Below, piece by piece: positions 11,161-20,549 of a stretch of 64,000 nucleotides of DNA (position 1 is its first letter; each line of letters starts with the position of its first letter). Position numbers and translations under genes: made by a program. Under the pieces are notes generated by a model, which searched no databases, was not told the origin of the DNA, and saw only the letters and a list, made by a program, of their open reading frames with translations. The DNA is from Lacinutrix jangbogonensis (lineage in GTDB: Bacteria; Bacteroidota; Bacteroidia; Flavobacteriales; Flavobacteriaceae): assembly GCF_000797445.1 (NCBI RefSeq), contig NZ_JSWF01000024.1, positions 97,027 to 161,026 of the forward strand. Reading direction: 5' to 3'.

Positions 11161-12516
11161 ATGACTTTTAGAGATTTAAACTTAAATACACCATTATATA
11201 ACGCGCTTGACGATTTAGGCTTTACAACGCCAACTCCTATTCAAGCGGAAGCTTTTAGCGTTGTTGCCAGCGGAAAAGACATGGTTGGAATTGCACAAAC
11301 TGGAACTGGAAAAACCTTTGGTTATATGCTTCCTGTGCTTAAAAACTTAGAATTTTCTAAGCAAGACAATCCGAGAATATTGGTTTTAGTACCCACTCGA
11401 GAACTTGTAGTACAAGTAGTCGATGAGATAGAAAAGCTAACTAAATACATAAACACACGTGTTTTAGGTGTTTATGGTGGTACAAATATTAATACCCAAA
11501 AGCATGCTATTGCTGAAGGAATTGATATTTTGGTGGCTACTCCTGGTCGTATGTACGATTTAGCTTTAAGTCATGTATTACAATTAAAATCTATTCAAAA
11601 ATTAATTATCGATGAAGTCGATGTTATGCTAGATTTAGGTTTTAGACATCAACTTATTAATATTTTCGATTTACTACCAGAACGTCGTCAAAATATTATG
11701 TTCTCTGCAACTATGACTAAAGATGTAGATGAATTAATAGTAGATTTCTTCAAGTCTCCAGAAAAAGTATCGATTGCAACTTCTGGAACACCGTTAGAAA
11801 ACATTAAGCAAACACGCTATAAAGTTCCTAATTTTTATACGAAGTTAAATTTACTAAAGCATTTACTTCAAGATGAAGAGACGTATAATAAAGTTTTAAT
11901 TTTTGTTGCCTATAAAAAAATGGCCGATCGCCTTTTTGAAGCTTTAGAAGAAGAATACAACGATGAGCTTTGCGTAATACACTCTAACAAAACGCAAAAC
12001 TATAGATTGCGCAGTATCGAGCAATTTCGCGAAGGCGCAAATAGAATATTAGTTGCTACAGATGTAATGGCTCGTGGATTAGATATTGATAATGTCTCGC
12101 ATGTTATAAATTTCGACACTCCAGATTTTCCCGAAAACTACATGCATAGAATTGGTAGAACTGGTCGTGCTGAACGCGAAGGACACGCTCATGTGTTTAC
12201 TACTGAAAAGGATGATCATGCCATAGAAGATATCGAGACATTAATGAAAATGACCATTGATGTTGAACAATTACCTTCTCAAGTTGAGATTTCTAAAGAG
12301 TTAATTGAAGAAGAAAGACCACAAATTAAAGAGCATAATAATCCTCACAAACGTTTAAAAGACGAAGATGCTCCAGGACCTGCTTTTCATGAAAAATCTG
12401 AGAAGAATTCTAAAGAAAATCTAGGCGGCTCTTATAAGTTTAAAATTGCAGCAAAATATAAGAAACCTAAAACACGAGGTGATAAAAATTATCAGAGGTA
12501 TAATAAGAATAAATAG
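11161..12516 (+). CDS. DEAD-box ATP-dependent RNA helicase with a DEVD motif II
   Basis: Unwinds RNA duplexes in ribosome assembly or mRNA turnover. The 451 residues show the Q motif 'TPTPIQAEAF', Walker A 'AQTGTGKT' (45-52), Ia 'PTRELV', Ib 'ATPGR', motif II 'DEVD' (151-154) in place of DEAD, motif III 'SAT', and C-terminal motifs 'ATDVMARGLDID' and 'HRIGRTGRA'. A lysine-rich tail of about 70 residues follows, typical of RhlE-like helicases. The Ala-to-Val change in motif II keeps both acidic residues and should still permit ATP hydrolysis. It is monocistronic and divergent from pabB. Confidence 0.92.
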   Translation: MTFRDLNLNTPLYNALDDLGFTTPTPIQAEAFSVVASGKDMVGIAQTGTGKTFGYMLPVLKNLEFSKQDNPRILVLVPTRELVVQVVDEIEKLTKYINTRVLGVYGGTNINTQKHAIAEGIDILVATPGRMYDLALSHVLQLKSIQKLIIDEVDVMLDLGFRHQLINIFDLLPERRQNIMFSATMTKDVDELIVDFFKSPEKVSIATSGTPLENIKQTRYKVPNFYTKLNLLKHLLQDEETYNKVLIFVAYKKMADRLFEALEEEYNDELCVIHSNKTQNYRLRSIEQFREGANRILVATDVMARGLDIDNVSHVINFDTPDFPENYMHRIGRTGRAEREGHAHVFTTEKDDHAIEDIETLMKMTIDVEQLPSQVEISKELIEEERPQIKEHNNPHKRLKDEDAPGPAFHEKSEKNSKENLGGSYKFKIAAKYKKPKTRGDKNYQRYNKNK

Positions 12517-12707
12517 TCCTCAGTAGGCAATAATCAGTTTGGAGTCAGTAGTATATAGTATTAAAAAATAATTTTCTTTTGAAACGGTGTTTTTTCTCAT
12601 TTTCAAAATCGAGTTCATTTTCAACTGCGGTTTCAATTGCAATTTCTTTCAACTTAAAATATTATCTTTAGTTTTTCGTTTGTTATAAAAACGCTCTAAA
12701 CCTAACT

Positions 12708-13298
12708 ATGTCCGCTGCTATTTTTAATTTACTACCAAACTTGCAACCGTTTCATCACGAAACGCATTATACAGATTTGTTTTTAAATCAACATTGGGTT
12801 TTGGTCAATGGCATTTCAAAAAAGAAAGCAATCTATGTTTTTAAAGATGAAAAAACACTTCATATTTCTGAAAGTGAAACAACTACAGAAACGTCATGGT
12901 GTATAGAAACAAAAAATACTTTTTCTATTGTAACTGAAGATGGAAAAACCACTGTTAAAGCTTATTTTAAAGACAATGATGTATTAATTCTTAATAGATT
13001 AGAAACCGACGATTGTGCTATTTTTATAAATGAAAGCAGTTATTCTAGTGCTTTAAATTCTTTAGAAGATGTGCAACAGTTTCTGCATAAAAAATACAAG
13101 ACTAAAGCTAATGATCTCATTTTTGATCATGAGTTTTATTACATCGAAAAGTCTAAAGAATTTGGACCTTTTACAGTTGAAGACCTCACAAAAAAGGTCA
13201 AATCTGAAACTATTAGTCCGTTCTGCTTTGTTAGAGATATCAATGAAAACGATTACAGTAACAGGTTACGTATTAGAGATTTAATAAGAGAATTATAA
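12708..13298 (+). CDS. Conserved hypothetical protein with C-terminal GYF_2-like domain
   Basis: 196 residues, no signal peptide or membrane helix. The C-terminal 60 residues ('FYYIEKSKEFGPFTVEDLT') look like the GYF_2/DUF4339 domain, which binds partner peptides. The N-terminal 130 residues are not recognised. It follows the helicase after 191 bp that contain no gene, and its last six bases overlap the end of the convergent esterase. Function unknown. Confidence 0.65.
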   Translation: MSAAIFNLLPNLQPFHHETHYTDLFLNQHWVLVNGISKKKAIYVFKDEKTLHISESETTTETSWCIETKNTFSIVTEDGKTTVKAYFKDNDVLILNRLETDDCAIFINESSYSSALNSLEDVQQFLHKKYKTKANDLIFDHEFYYIEKSKEFGPFTVEDLTKKVKSETISPFCFVRDINENDYSNRLRIRDLIREL

Positions 13299-14531
13299 TT
13301 TTTTAGCCTTAAGAGATTCCATTCTGTTTTTATGAAATTCACTTTTACTAATTTCAAAAGCTTTAGCAACTAATTTAATAGCATTGTCATAGTCCTTTTG
13401 TGATTCATAATATTCGGAAAGCGAATCGTAAGTATTAGCACTATTTGGAAAATATTTAATAGCTAATTCAAAATACATTTTTGCTTTTTCAGTTTTATTC
13501 ATTTCCATATTCATATAACCACACGTGTTTAAAAGTTCTTCTGAATATGGAGGTTCTGTATATCCAAAATGATTTCTAAGTTTATGCTCTCTATGTGTAA
13601 TAATATTTAATAGCTCATCCCTTGTCGTATCAAATGCATTTATTTGATCTGTGTTTTCCATCTGATACCACTCAAAAAGAGCTAACAATCCATCTTTAAT
13701 AGAAGGTAATGGTATTGTACCATGCAAATCATTAGGATAAAACTGCCATTTATAAAAGAGTTTGCTTTGCTTGTTTTCACTAATCATATTAGAAAACGCT
13801 ATATTAGAACGTGCAAAGACAGTAAAATCTGAAGTGTCTTGCATAACATTATCTATTGTAATTTTAGAATCCTGCCAATGTAATTGACCGCTTAAAGACA
13901 TATATAATGCTTTACCATCCAAATTATTATTCGCTAGCGTTTCTTCAGCTTGTTTTAATAGTGTTTGATTATCCCAATCTAAACTTGGATCTATGCTTAA
14001 ATAATTAGCAAATAATTGAGGCTCATGAATTAAAGAATAGATTGCAAACAAACCGCCATAAGAATGCCCTATTAAAGTTCTATAACGAGTAACTGGATAG
14101 TTGCGCTCTACATAAGGAATCAATTCTTCGCTTATAAATTTCAGGAAGTTATCTGCTTCACCATTTTCTTGGTTAAATGGCATTCCTTGCCTAGAAGTTA
14201 CTTTAGAAATTGTTAAATCTCTAGTTCTATTTTCCGAATTAGAAATACCAACAAGTACCATTTCTGGCATAAAACCACCACTATAATATTCTAGAACATT
14301 ACTTAAAGCTGGCATGAATACTTCACCATCAATAATATAAGCTACAGGATATTTTCTAGTACTATTAGATTGATAACTTTCTGGTACTTGAATATAGATG
14401 GATCTATTTTCATTAAGTGTTTTAGAATAAAGACTGTCTAATATGCCACTTCGATGAACAAATTCAGTCTCTTGAGCATCTGTTGTAAAATGACAAAAAA
14501 TAATAAAAATAATAGATATAACTATTCGCAT
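13293..14531 (-). CDS. Secreted alpha/beta-hydrolase (Fes/IroE esterase family) with C-terminal TPR
   Basis: A 412-residue esterase-like protein. It begins with a signal peptide (MRIVISIIFIIFCHFTTDAQ). The hydrolase fold spans about residues 30-290, with the nucleophile elbow 'GHSYGG' (Ser157) and 'SIDPSLDWD' further on. The C-terminal 100 residues are TPR-like ('KAKMYFELAIKYFPNSANTY', 'YDNAIKLVAKAFEIS'). Relatives hydrolyse ferric enterobactin-type esters or short acyl/sugar esters; the substrate here is unknown. The ATG at 14531 is only three bases from a (GATT)9 microsatellite, so expression may be phase variable. The ExbB-like gene lies upstream on the same strand, 73 bp away. Confidence 0.85.
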   Translation of the reverse strand: MRIVISIIFIIFCHFTTDAQETEFVHRSGILDSLYSKTLNENRSIYIQVPESYQSNSTRKYPVAYIIDGEVFMPALSNVLEYYSGGFMPEMVLVGISNSENRTRDLTISKVTSRQGMPFNQENGEADNFLKFISEELIPYVERNYPVTRYRTLIGHSYGGLFAIYSLIHEPQLFANYLSIDPSLDWDNQTLLKQAEETLANNNLDGKALYMSLSGQLHWQDSKITIDNVMQDTSDFTVFARSNIAFSNMISENKQSKLFYKWQFYPNDLHGTIPLPSIKDGLLALFEWYQMENTDQINAFDTTRDELLNIITHREHKLRNHFGYTEPPYSEELLNTCGYMNMEMNKTEKAKMYFELAIKYFPNSANTYDSLSEYYESQKDYDNAIKLVAKAFEISKSEFHKNRMESLKAKKL

Positions 14532-14533
14532 TG

Positions 14534-14573
<40 letters not shown>

Positions 14574-14604
14574 GATGAAAATTAATTATTTAGAAGCTTA
14601 AAAA

Positions 14605-14991
14605 TCAGTCTTTAAAAAATGCCCTTAAAAGCAAAATGCCTATTCTAGAAATAACAAAGCTAAAAAGCCCAAAAGTTGCCGTTAATAAAGACACTTTAAG
14701 TCCGCCAGCAAACACACCTGGATCCATATCACCCATAGATTGGATAGAATCGAAAGCAGTAATTAAACCAATAACTGCTCCCAGAAAACCTAAAACTAAA
14801 CCTAAAAGACTTGAATCGATAGTAAGTTTAAGCATTCTCCTGGAAAGTGCTTCGTCTCTTTTACGATTTAAAAAACCTTTAATAATAAAGAAAACAGAAA
14901 GTAATAAGCAAAGTAAAATAAGTGACATAAATAATGGCCCGCCTTCCATAAATGGATTCATTACAAGAAATCTTGAAAATAATACGTTCAT
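14605..14991 (-). CDS. MotA/TolQ/ExbB-like small membrane protein
   Basis: 128 residues with three predicted membrane helices, near residues 19-40, 58-80 and 97-122. The 'LLGLVLGFLGAVIGLITAFDSIQ' region and the last helix resemble the core of MotA/TolQ/ExbB proton channels, reduced to the minimum. No ExbD/TolR or MotB partner lies next to it. The loop 'SMGDMDPGVFAGGLKVSLLT' matches the TolQ/ExbB pattern 'P..ia.Gi..AL..T'. It is divergent from the LytS-type kinase and upstream of the esterase. Its role is unknown; energising an outer-membrane process is an inference from the family. Confidence 0.72.
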   Translation of the reverse strand: MNVLFSRFLVMNPFMEGGPLFMSLILLCLLLSVFFIIKGFLNRKRDEALSRRMLKLTIDSSLLGLVLGFLGAVIGLITAFDSIQSMGDMDPGVFAGGLKVSLLTATFGLFSFVISRIGILLLRAFFKD

Positions 14992-15070
14992 AATTGTTAG
15001 TGTTTTGATTAAGATTCTTCAAACATAGCTTAGATTTATACTTTAAAAAATAAAAAGCGACAGATTACCA

Positions 15071-15113
15071 ATTTAGCAACCGATTTTACAATAGGTTAAA
15101 ACAATTGCTAAAT
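15071..15113. promoter_or_regulatory. Inverted repeat between the ExbB-like gene and the two-component operon
   Basis: ATTTAGCAA (15071-15079) and TTGCTAAAT (15105-15113) are perfect 9-bp complements separated by 25 bp. They lie 70 bp upstream of the histidine kinase ATG and 80 bp from the divergent ExbB-like start. It could be an operator for a dimeric regulator such as the downstream LytTR protein, or a hairpin. Confidence 0.4.
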
Positions 15114-15182
15114 CCGTCATTCGCCTACAAATATTTATTCTCAAATAAAAATATATTATTATTGTAATATAATTTATAAATA

Positions 15183-16253
15183 ATGCTGAACAAGGAATAC
15201 ATCTTAAAAAAAATTGGTAAAGGATTATTACATGTCTTTTTCTGGTTTGGCGTGCTTTTGTTTTACACTTACTTTTTTGGTGTTGGTAGTACTAATTTTA
15301 ATCAAACATTATACTTTTCATTATTTTTAATGCCAATCACAATAGCGACAACTTATGTTTCTATTTATATATTAATTCCTAATTATTTAATTACAAAACA
15401 GTATTTCCGTTTTAGTTTATACAGTCTATACACGTTAATTGTATCTGCTTATTTAATCTTTGTTTCCATCTTTTTTAGCCTCATCTTTTTATCAGATTTC
15501 GAATACGATAAAATGAATCCTATAAGTAAAAACCTGCTTTTTGTAACGACAGGTGTTTACCTCGTAGTTATTATAGTTAGTGCTTTTAAATTATTAAAGC
15601 TAAATTTAAAAAACGCGACTAAAACCAATCAATTAGAAAAGAAAATACTAGAAACACAACTTAAATTAAAAGAACAAGAATTGAAGTATTTAAAAATGCA
15701 GATTCATCCGCATTTCTTATTTAATACACTCAACACGATGTATGGTTTTGCTTTAAAAAAAGCAGATGAAACTCCTGAAATGATTCTAAAACTATCAAAT
15801 CTTTTGGATTACATACTTTACCAAGTCGACAAACCTTTTGTTAGTTTAACTGAAGAAACAAACCATATAAAAGACTATATCGCATTAGAGCAATTACGTT
15901 TTAATGATACGCTATCTGTTTCATTTATTGCAGAAGACATTATAGAAACCACCAATATTGCACCCATGTTATTAATGCCATTTGTTGAAAATAGTTTTAA
16001 ACATGGCGTCATAAAAAATGGAACACTTAAGATAGACATTACTATTTCTTGTGAAGAAAATAATTTAATATTCAACATAAAAAACACGTCTCAAGCTAAT
16101 ACTAATACTAAACCAGGAATTGGTTTAGAGAATATTAAAAAGCGATTAGAATTGCTATATAAAGATCAATATACACTTGAAATTACTGATAATGAAGCCA
16201 CTTTTGAAGTACTCTTCAAATTAGATACAAAAAACGTAATACAAAATGTCTAA
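15183..16253 (+). CDS. Sensor histidine kinase, LytS/YehU (His_kinase) family
   Basis: 356 residues. Four membrane helices fill about residues 10-140, with little periplasmic loop, so the signal is probably sensed in or near the membrane. A coiled-coil linker rich in K, L and E (about 140-170) leads to the kinase core, 'QIHPHFLFNTLNTMYGF', with the phospho-acceptor His near 176. The ATP-binding domain has the N box 'PFVENSFKHG' and G box 'GIGLENIKKRL'. It overlaps the response regulator by eight bases, so they form one operon. The signal is unknown. Confidence 0.93.
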   Translation: MLNKEYILKKIGKGLLHVFFWFGVLLFYTYFFGVGSTNFNQTLYFSLFLMPITIATTYVSIYILIPNYLITKQYFRFSLYSLYTLIVSAYLIFVSIFFSLIFLSDFEYDKMNPISKNLLFVTTGVYLVVIIVSAFKLLKLNLKNATKTNQLEKKILETQLKLKEQELKYLKMQIHPHFLFNTLNTMYGFALKKADETPEMILKLSNLLDYILYQVDKPFVSLTEETNHIKDYIALEQLRFNDTLSVSFIAEDIIETTNIAPMLLMPFVENSFKHGVIKNGTLKIDITISCEENNLIFNIKNTSQANTNTKPGIGLENIKKRLELLYKDQYTLEITDNEATFEVLFKLDTKNVIQNV

Positions 16254-16956
16254 ACAAATCTCTTGTCTTATTGTAGACGACGAACCTATCGCAAGAGACA
16301 TTATTGCGTCTCATGTCTCAAAAATAAAAAATCTAGAAATCGTTAAAAGTTGTAGTAATGCTATCGAAGCTTTTAACTGCATAAGTAATAACAAAATAGA
16401 CTTGGTTTTTCTTGATATTAATATGCCCGAAATTTCGGGTATTGCATTCGCTAAATCAATAAACAAAGACATTAAAGTTATTTTCACAACTGCCTATCGT
16501 GATTATGCCGTTGAAGGTTTTGAATTGCAAGCCGTAGATTATTTATTGAAGCCTATAGCTTTTGAACGCTTATTAAAAGCCGTAAACACCTATTTTGATG
16601 TTTACAATACAATAGAAAGCATAGCAAGTAAAACCGAAGAGGACACCGATTTTATGTTTGTTCGTTCAGACCGGCGCATGCAAAAAATTGACTTCAAATC
16701 TATTATTTATATTGAGAGCTATAGCGATTACATCAAAATTATGTTACCAAACGAAACTATAGTTACGCGAGAAACCATAAGTGCTATTGAGGCTAAATTA
16801 CCAAAGCAGCAATTTATGCGTATTCATCGTTCGTATATTATTTCTATAAAGCATATTACTTCTTTTACCAATGAGCATATTACTATCGAGGATAAAGCAC
16901 TACCAATAAGCAGGAGTTATAAAAAGGAGGTTTTGACGGTTTTGAAGAAGTATTAA
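16246..16956 (+). CDS. LytTR-family response regulator
   Basis: 236 residues: receiver domain 1-120 with acidic pocket 'VDDEP', phospho-acceptor Asp57 in 'LVFLDINMP', and 'LKPI' with the conserved Lys. A LytTR DNA-binding domain follows (about 132-235; 'RMQKIDFKSIIYIESYSDY', 'FMRIHRSYIIS'). It is phosphorylated by the kinase encoded just upstream. Its target genes are not evident; the inverted repeat at 15071-15113 is a candidate for autoregulation. Confidence 0.93.
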   Translation: MSKQISCLIVDDEPIARDIIASHVSKIKNLEIVKSCSNAIEAFNCISNNKIDLVFLDINMPEISGIAFAKSINKDIKVIFTTAYRDYAVEGFELQAVDYLLKPIAFERLLKAVNTYFDVYNTIESIASKTEEDTDFMFVRSDRRMQKIDFKSIIYIESYSDYIKIMLPNETIVTRETISAIEAKLPKQQFMRIHRSYIISIKHITSFTNEHITIEDKALPISRSYKKEVLTVLKKY

Positions 16957-16967
16957 AATAATTGAGC

Positions 16968-16997
16968 TTGTCATTCCCGCGAAAGCAGGAATGACAA
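16968..16997. repeat. REP-like palindrome
   Basis: TTGTCATTCC and GGAATGACAA pair around a CGCGAAAGCA loop. This unit is a widespread dispersed intergenic palindrome in Flavobacteriaceae, recognised from memory. It sits between convergent genes just before a terminator. Confidence 0.6.
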
Positions 16998-17033
16998 AAG
17001 GGCGTTTTTAATATTTTAGAACAGTATTAAAAC

Positions 17034-17064
17034 AAAAAAAGCGAACTTAAAAGTTCGCTTTTTT
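17034..17064. terminator. Bidirectional rho-independent terminator
   Basis: A7, then GCGAACTT-AA-AAGTTCGC, then T6. The perfect stem with A/T tracts on both sides can end both the two-component operon (plus) and fabV (minus). Confidence 0.9.
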
Positions 17065-17083
17065 AAATATTTATAATAAAAAT

Positions 17084-18274
17084 TTATTCTTTTATACTTG
17101 GAACGTTAACGACTTCTTCAACATCCTCATCATAATCAACACCTTCAACTTTAAAACCAAAAAGATTAAAGAAATCTGTTTCATAACCTTTTAAATCTCC
17201 TATTTCCGGTAATGTTTCAGTTGTCGCTTGTTTCCAAAGTTCTAAAACTTTCGCTTGTACAGCGTCTCGCATTTCCCAATCGTCAATTCTAATACGTCCA
17301 GCTTCATCTAAGTCTAAATTTTCAGCATATAAGCGCGCATTAAATAAACGTTCAATTTGCTCAATACAGCCTTCATGAGTGCCTTCAGCTTTCATTACTT
17401 TATATAATAAAGAAATATACAAAGGAATTACTGGAATAGCAGAACTCGCTTGTGTTACCAATGCTTTATTTACAGAGACGTATGCTTTTCCGTTGATATC
17501 ATTTAAACTATCTGTAATTTTAAATGCTGTTGCTTCTAAGTGGTCTTTTGCTTTACCAATGGTCCCATTTCTATACACCGCTTCAGTTAATGAAGATCCA
17601 ATATATGAATAAGCCACCGTCTTAAAATTTTCAGATAAAACTCCAGCAGCTTTCAGTTGATCGATCCACATTTGCCAATCTTCACCACCCATTACAGTTA
17701 CAGTATTTTCAATTTCCTCTTCATTACAAGGTTCTATTGAAATTTCCTTTACCTCACCAGTATGAAAATCTACAGTATTATTTGTAAATGTTTTTCCGAT
17801 AGGTTTTAGAACTGATTTAAAACGTTCTCCAGAATCTGGATGTGTTCTTACAGGAGAAGCTAAACTATAAATTAGCAAATCTATTTCTCCTAAATCTTGT
17901 TTAATTAAGTCAATAGTTTCTGCTTTTATTTCATTTGAAAACGCATCACCATTTATACTTTTTGCATACAAACCATCTTTATGAGCTTGCGCTTCGAAGG
18001 CTGCACTATTGTACCAACCAGGAGATGCTGTACGTCCTTTTTTTGGTGGCTTTTCGAAAAAAGCACCAATAGTAGCTGCACCAGATCCGTAAGCACTTGT
18101 AATACGTGACGCTAATCCAAAACCTGTGGATGCGCCGATTACTAATACTTTTTTAGGACCTTCTTTTACTGGTCGTTCTTTAATATATTCTATTTGATTT
18201 AATACGTTTTGCTCACAACCTTTTGGATGTGCGGTTAAACATATAAAGCCTCTTGTTCTTGGTTCTATTATCAT
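17084..18274 (-). CDS. fabV: Enoyl-[acyl-carrier-protein] reductase FabV
   Basis: Reduces trans-2-enoyl-ACP (or -CoA) with NADH in the last step of the fatty-acid elongation cycle. The 396 residues are the usual length. Visible features: the N-terminal 'IIEPRTRGFICLTAHPKGC', nucleotide-binding 'VLVIGASTGFGLASR' (43-57), 'GRTASPGWYN', and the FabV active-site pair Y-x8-K (Tyr234, Lys243, in 'EAVYRNGTIGKAKDH'). FabV enzymes are known to tolerate triclosan. It starts three bases after the stop of lpdA, so the two form an operon on the minus strand. Confidence 0.95.
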   Translation of the reverse strand: MIIEPRTRGFICLTAHPKGCEQNVLNQIEYIKERPVKEGPKKVLVIGASTGFGLASRITSAYGSGAATIGAFFEKPPKKGRTASPGWYNSAAFEAQAHKDGLYAKSINGDAFSNEIKAETIDLIKQDLGEIDLLIYSLASPVRTHPDSGERFKSVLKPIGKTFTNNTVDFHTGEVKEISIEPCNEEEIENTVTVMGGEDWQMWIDQLKAAGVLSENFKTVAYSYIGSSLTEAVYRNGTIGKAKDHLEATAFKITDSLNDINGKAYVSVNKALVTQASSAIPVIPLYISLLYKVMKAEGTHEGCIEQIERLFNARLYAENLDLDEAGRIRIDDWEMRDAVQAKVLELWKQATTETLPEIGDLKGYETDFFNLFGFKVEGVDYDEDVEEVVNVPSIKE

Positions 18275-18277
18275 AAT

Positions 18278-19678
18278 TTATACGTGTAAAGCGCGATCTT
18301 CTGTTGCTGCTAAAGCTGCTTCTTTAACTGCTTCTGCAAATGTTGGATGTGCATGAGACATACGCGAAATATCTTCTGCGCTAGCTCTAAATTCCATAGC
18401 CACAACAGCTTCTGCTATTAAATCTGCACAACGTGCACCAATCATATGTACTCCTAAAACTTCGTCTGTTTTCTCATCGGCTAAGATTTTTACAAACCCG
18501 TCGATATCACCACTTGCTCTAGCTCTTCCTAAAGCTCTAAACGGAAACTGTCCTACTTTGTAAGCAACACCAGATTCTTTTAATTCTTCTTCAGTTTTAC
18601 CAACTGCTGCAACTTCTGGCCATGTGTAAACAACACCTGGAATTAAATTATAGTCAATATGTGGTTTTTGTCCTGCTAAAGTTTCAGCTACAAAAACACC
18701 TTCTTCCTCAGCTTTATGTGCTAACATAGCACCTTTTATAACATCTCCAATGGCATAAATATTGCTTGTAGACGTTTGTAAATGTTCATTTACATCAACT
18801 TGACCTTTATCATTAATTTTCACACCAGCAGCTTCAACATTTAAGCCAGCTGTATAAGGACGACGTCCAACAGAAACTAAGCAATAGTCTCCTTTAAATT
18901 CTACATCTTCTCCTTTTTTGTTTTTTGCTTTTACTACGACTTCTTCACCATTACGCACCACAGATTCTACTTTGTGAGACAACATCATTTTGCATTTTGC
19001 CTTTTTAAAGACCTTATTAAGTTCTTTAGATAAACTAGCATCCATAGTTGGAATGATACGATCCATATACTCAACAACTGTAACTTCTGATCCTAAACGA
19101 CGATAGACTTGACCTAATTCTAAGCCAATAACTCCACCTCCAATTATGATTAAATGCTTAGGGATTTCTTTTAGTTTTAAAGCTTCAGTAGATGTGATAA
19201 TACGTTCTTTATCTAAAGTGATAAATGGCAAGTTTGAAGGCTTCGATCCGGTAGCAATAATACTATATTTCGCTTCAATTTCTATTTCCTTTTCACCATC
19301 AATTTTTATATGCGTAGCGTCTATAAAGCTTCCCATACCTTGATAAACATCGATGTTATTTTTCTTCATTAAAAAATCAATCCCTCCTGTTGTTTGATCT
19401 ACAACTGCTTGCTTACGACCAATCATTTTTTCAAGATTCACCTTAATTTCTCCAGGTATTTCTATACCATGGCCTTCAAAGTGTTTTGTTGCTTCTTCGT
19501 AATGATGTGAAGAGCTTAACAACGCTTTACTTGGAATACAACCAACGTTTAAGCACGTGCCACCTAATGTTGAATATTTTTCTATTATTGCTGTTTTCAT
19601 GCCTAGTTGTGCACAACGTATTGCTGCTACATATCCTCCAGGTCCTGAACCAATTATGGCTACATCATATTTACTCAT
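18278..19678 (-). CDS. lpdA: Dihydrolipoyl dehydrogenase
   Basis: FAD enzyme (E3) that reoxidises lipoamide in the pyruvate, 2-oxoglutarate and branched-chain dehydrogenase complexes. It has FAD-binding 'IIGSGPGGYVAA', the redox-active disulfide 'GGTCLNVGCIPSK', NAD-binding 'IGGGVIGLELG', 'IYAIGDV' and the C-terminal catalytic His-Glu region 'SHAHPTFAEAVKEAAL'. The ORF extends to 19720, but the ATG at 19678 gives 'MSKYDVAIIGSGPGG' and 466 residues, the family norm. It is upstream of fabV in one operon. Confidence 0.95.
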   Translation of the reverse strand: MSKYDVAIIGSGPGGYVAAIRCAQLGMKTAIIEKYSTLGGTCLNVGCIPSKALLSSSHHYEEATKHFEGHGIEIPGEIKVNLEKMIGRKQAVVDQTTGGIDFLMKKNNIDVYQGMGSFIDATHIKIDGEKEIEIEAKYSIIATGSKPSNLPFITLDKERIITSTEALKLKEIPKHLIIIGGGVIGLELGQVYRRLGSEVTVVEYMDRIIPTMDASLSKELNKVFKKAKCKMMLSHKVESVVRNGEEVVVKAKNKKGEDVEFKGDYCLVSVGRRPYTAGLNVEAAGVKINDKGQVDVNEHLQTSTSNIYAIGDVIKGAMLAHKAEEEGVFVAETLAGQKPHIDYNLIPGVVYTWPEVAAVGKTEEELKESGVAYKVGQFPFRALGRARASGDIDGFVKILADEKTDEVLGVHMIGARCADLIAEAVVAMEFRASAEDISRMSHAHPTFAEAVKEAALAATEDRALHV

Positions 19679-19784
19679 AAAAAATGTTTTTGTATAAATT
19701 CCTATTTCTCGGAATGACAAATTTAATATTACAACAAAAGTACAATTTTGATTTGTGACAAACCAATGACTATCGATTAAATTT

Positions 19785-20435
19785 TTAACTAGGAAAACCT
19801 AGCATTTCGCCCATTCCTACAGTAAATAACCAACAACCATAAATAGCATGTTCTATAGTTACCAGAAGCGTTGATTCTGTCTTCTTATAAGTGAATGCAA
19901 AAAGTAATCCTCCTAAAAAGGTTAGTATAATTACTAAACTATTTCTAAAAAACAAATGCGCTAAAGCAAACACTATGGCGTTAATAAATATAAAGAGTTT
20001 TTTATTCTGAAATAAACTTTCGTAACGCTGAAAATAAAACGTTCTATAAATTAACTCTTGAGGATAGACTGAAAATGTAGAATACACAAATAATAAAACT
20101 AACCACATTAAAGGTTTATTTACAACCACTTTAAACAAGCTTTCTTTATCTGAAAAAAGCACAAAAACGATAGTAATTATAGCTATAACAAGTAACTTTA
20201 TAAAAGTCTCCTTAAAAAAGGAAGTCCAGTCCAGATATTTAGAAATTTTTAAGCTTTTTTTCTCTACTTTTAATAGCACATAGATACTATAGAAAAAACC
20301 AGTAATGGCCAGTATTGCTTTTATCCAAACAGGAAAGTCTAAAGCAAAACTCACAGGGACAACTATGAATATTAGAAAGAACTCTGTAAGTCTGTATTTT
20401 ACGGATTGCATGTTTTGTAAATCATTATTATACAA
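19785..20435 (-). CDS. CPBP-family intramembrane metalloprotease-like protein
   Basis: 216 residues with about six to seven membrane helices. The three CPBP (CAAX/Abi) motifs can be traced: 'PQELIYRTFYFQRY' (normally EExxxR), 'FALAHLFF' (FxxxH) and 'IEHAIYG' (HxxxN/G). The first motif has Gln where the first catalytic Glu is expected, so activity may be reduced or lost. It lies alone between lpdA and the Lrp gene. Relatives cleave membrane proteins or prenylated peptides; the substrate is unknown. Confidence 0.72.
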   Translation of the reverse strand: MYNNDLQNMQSVKYRLTEFFLIFIVVPVSFALDFPVWIKAILAITGFFYSIYVLLKVEKKSLKISKYLDWTSFFKETFIKLLVIAIITIVFVLFSDKESLFKVVVNKPLMWLVLLFVYSTFSVYPQELIYRTFYFQRYESLFQNKKLFIFINAIVFALAHLFFRNSLVIILTFLGGLLFAFTYKKTESTLLVTIEHAIYGCWLFTVGMGEMLGFPS

Positions 20436-20545
20436 AGATACGCAGAGTTTTACAGAGATGCACTGAGGGTTTAATCCTTCGTTTAAAAATCACAACTACC
20501 TTTTTGACTTTGAACCTTTAAATCTTTGCTCCTTTGCAAGAAATA
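20424..20545. repeat. Decayed dispersed repeat (CTTTG / CTCTGTG type)
   Basis: The reverse strand reads '...CTCTGTAAAACTCTGCG TATCTTTGT' and the plus strand 'AATCTTTGCTCCTTTGC'. This resembles a low-complexity dispersed sequence seen in many Bacteroidota intergenic regions. Identification is by eye and tentative. Confidence 0.35.
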
Positions 20546-20549
20546 ATAT

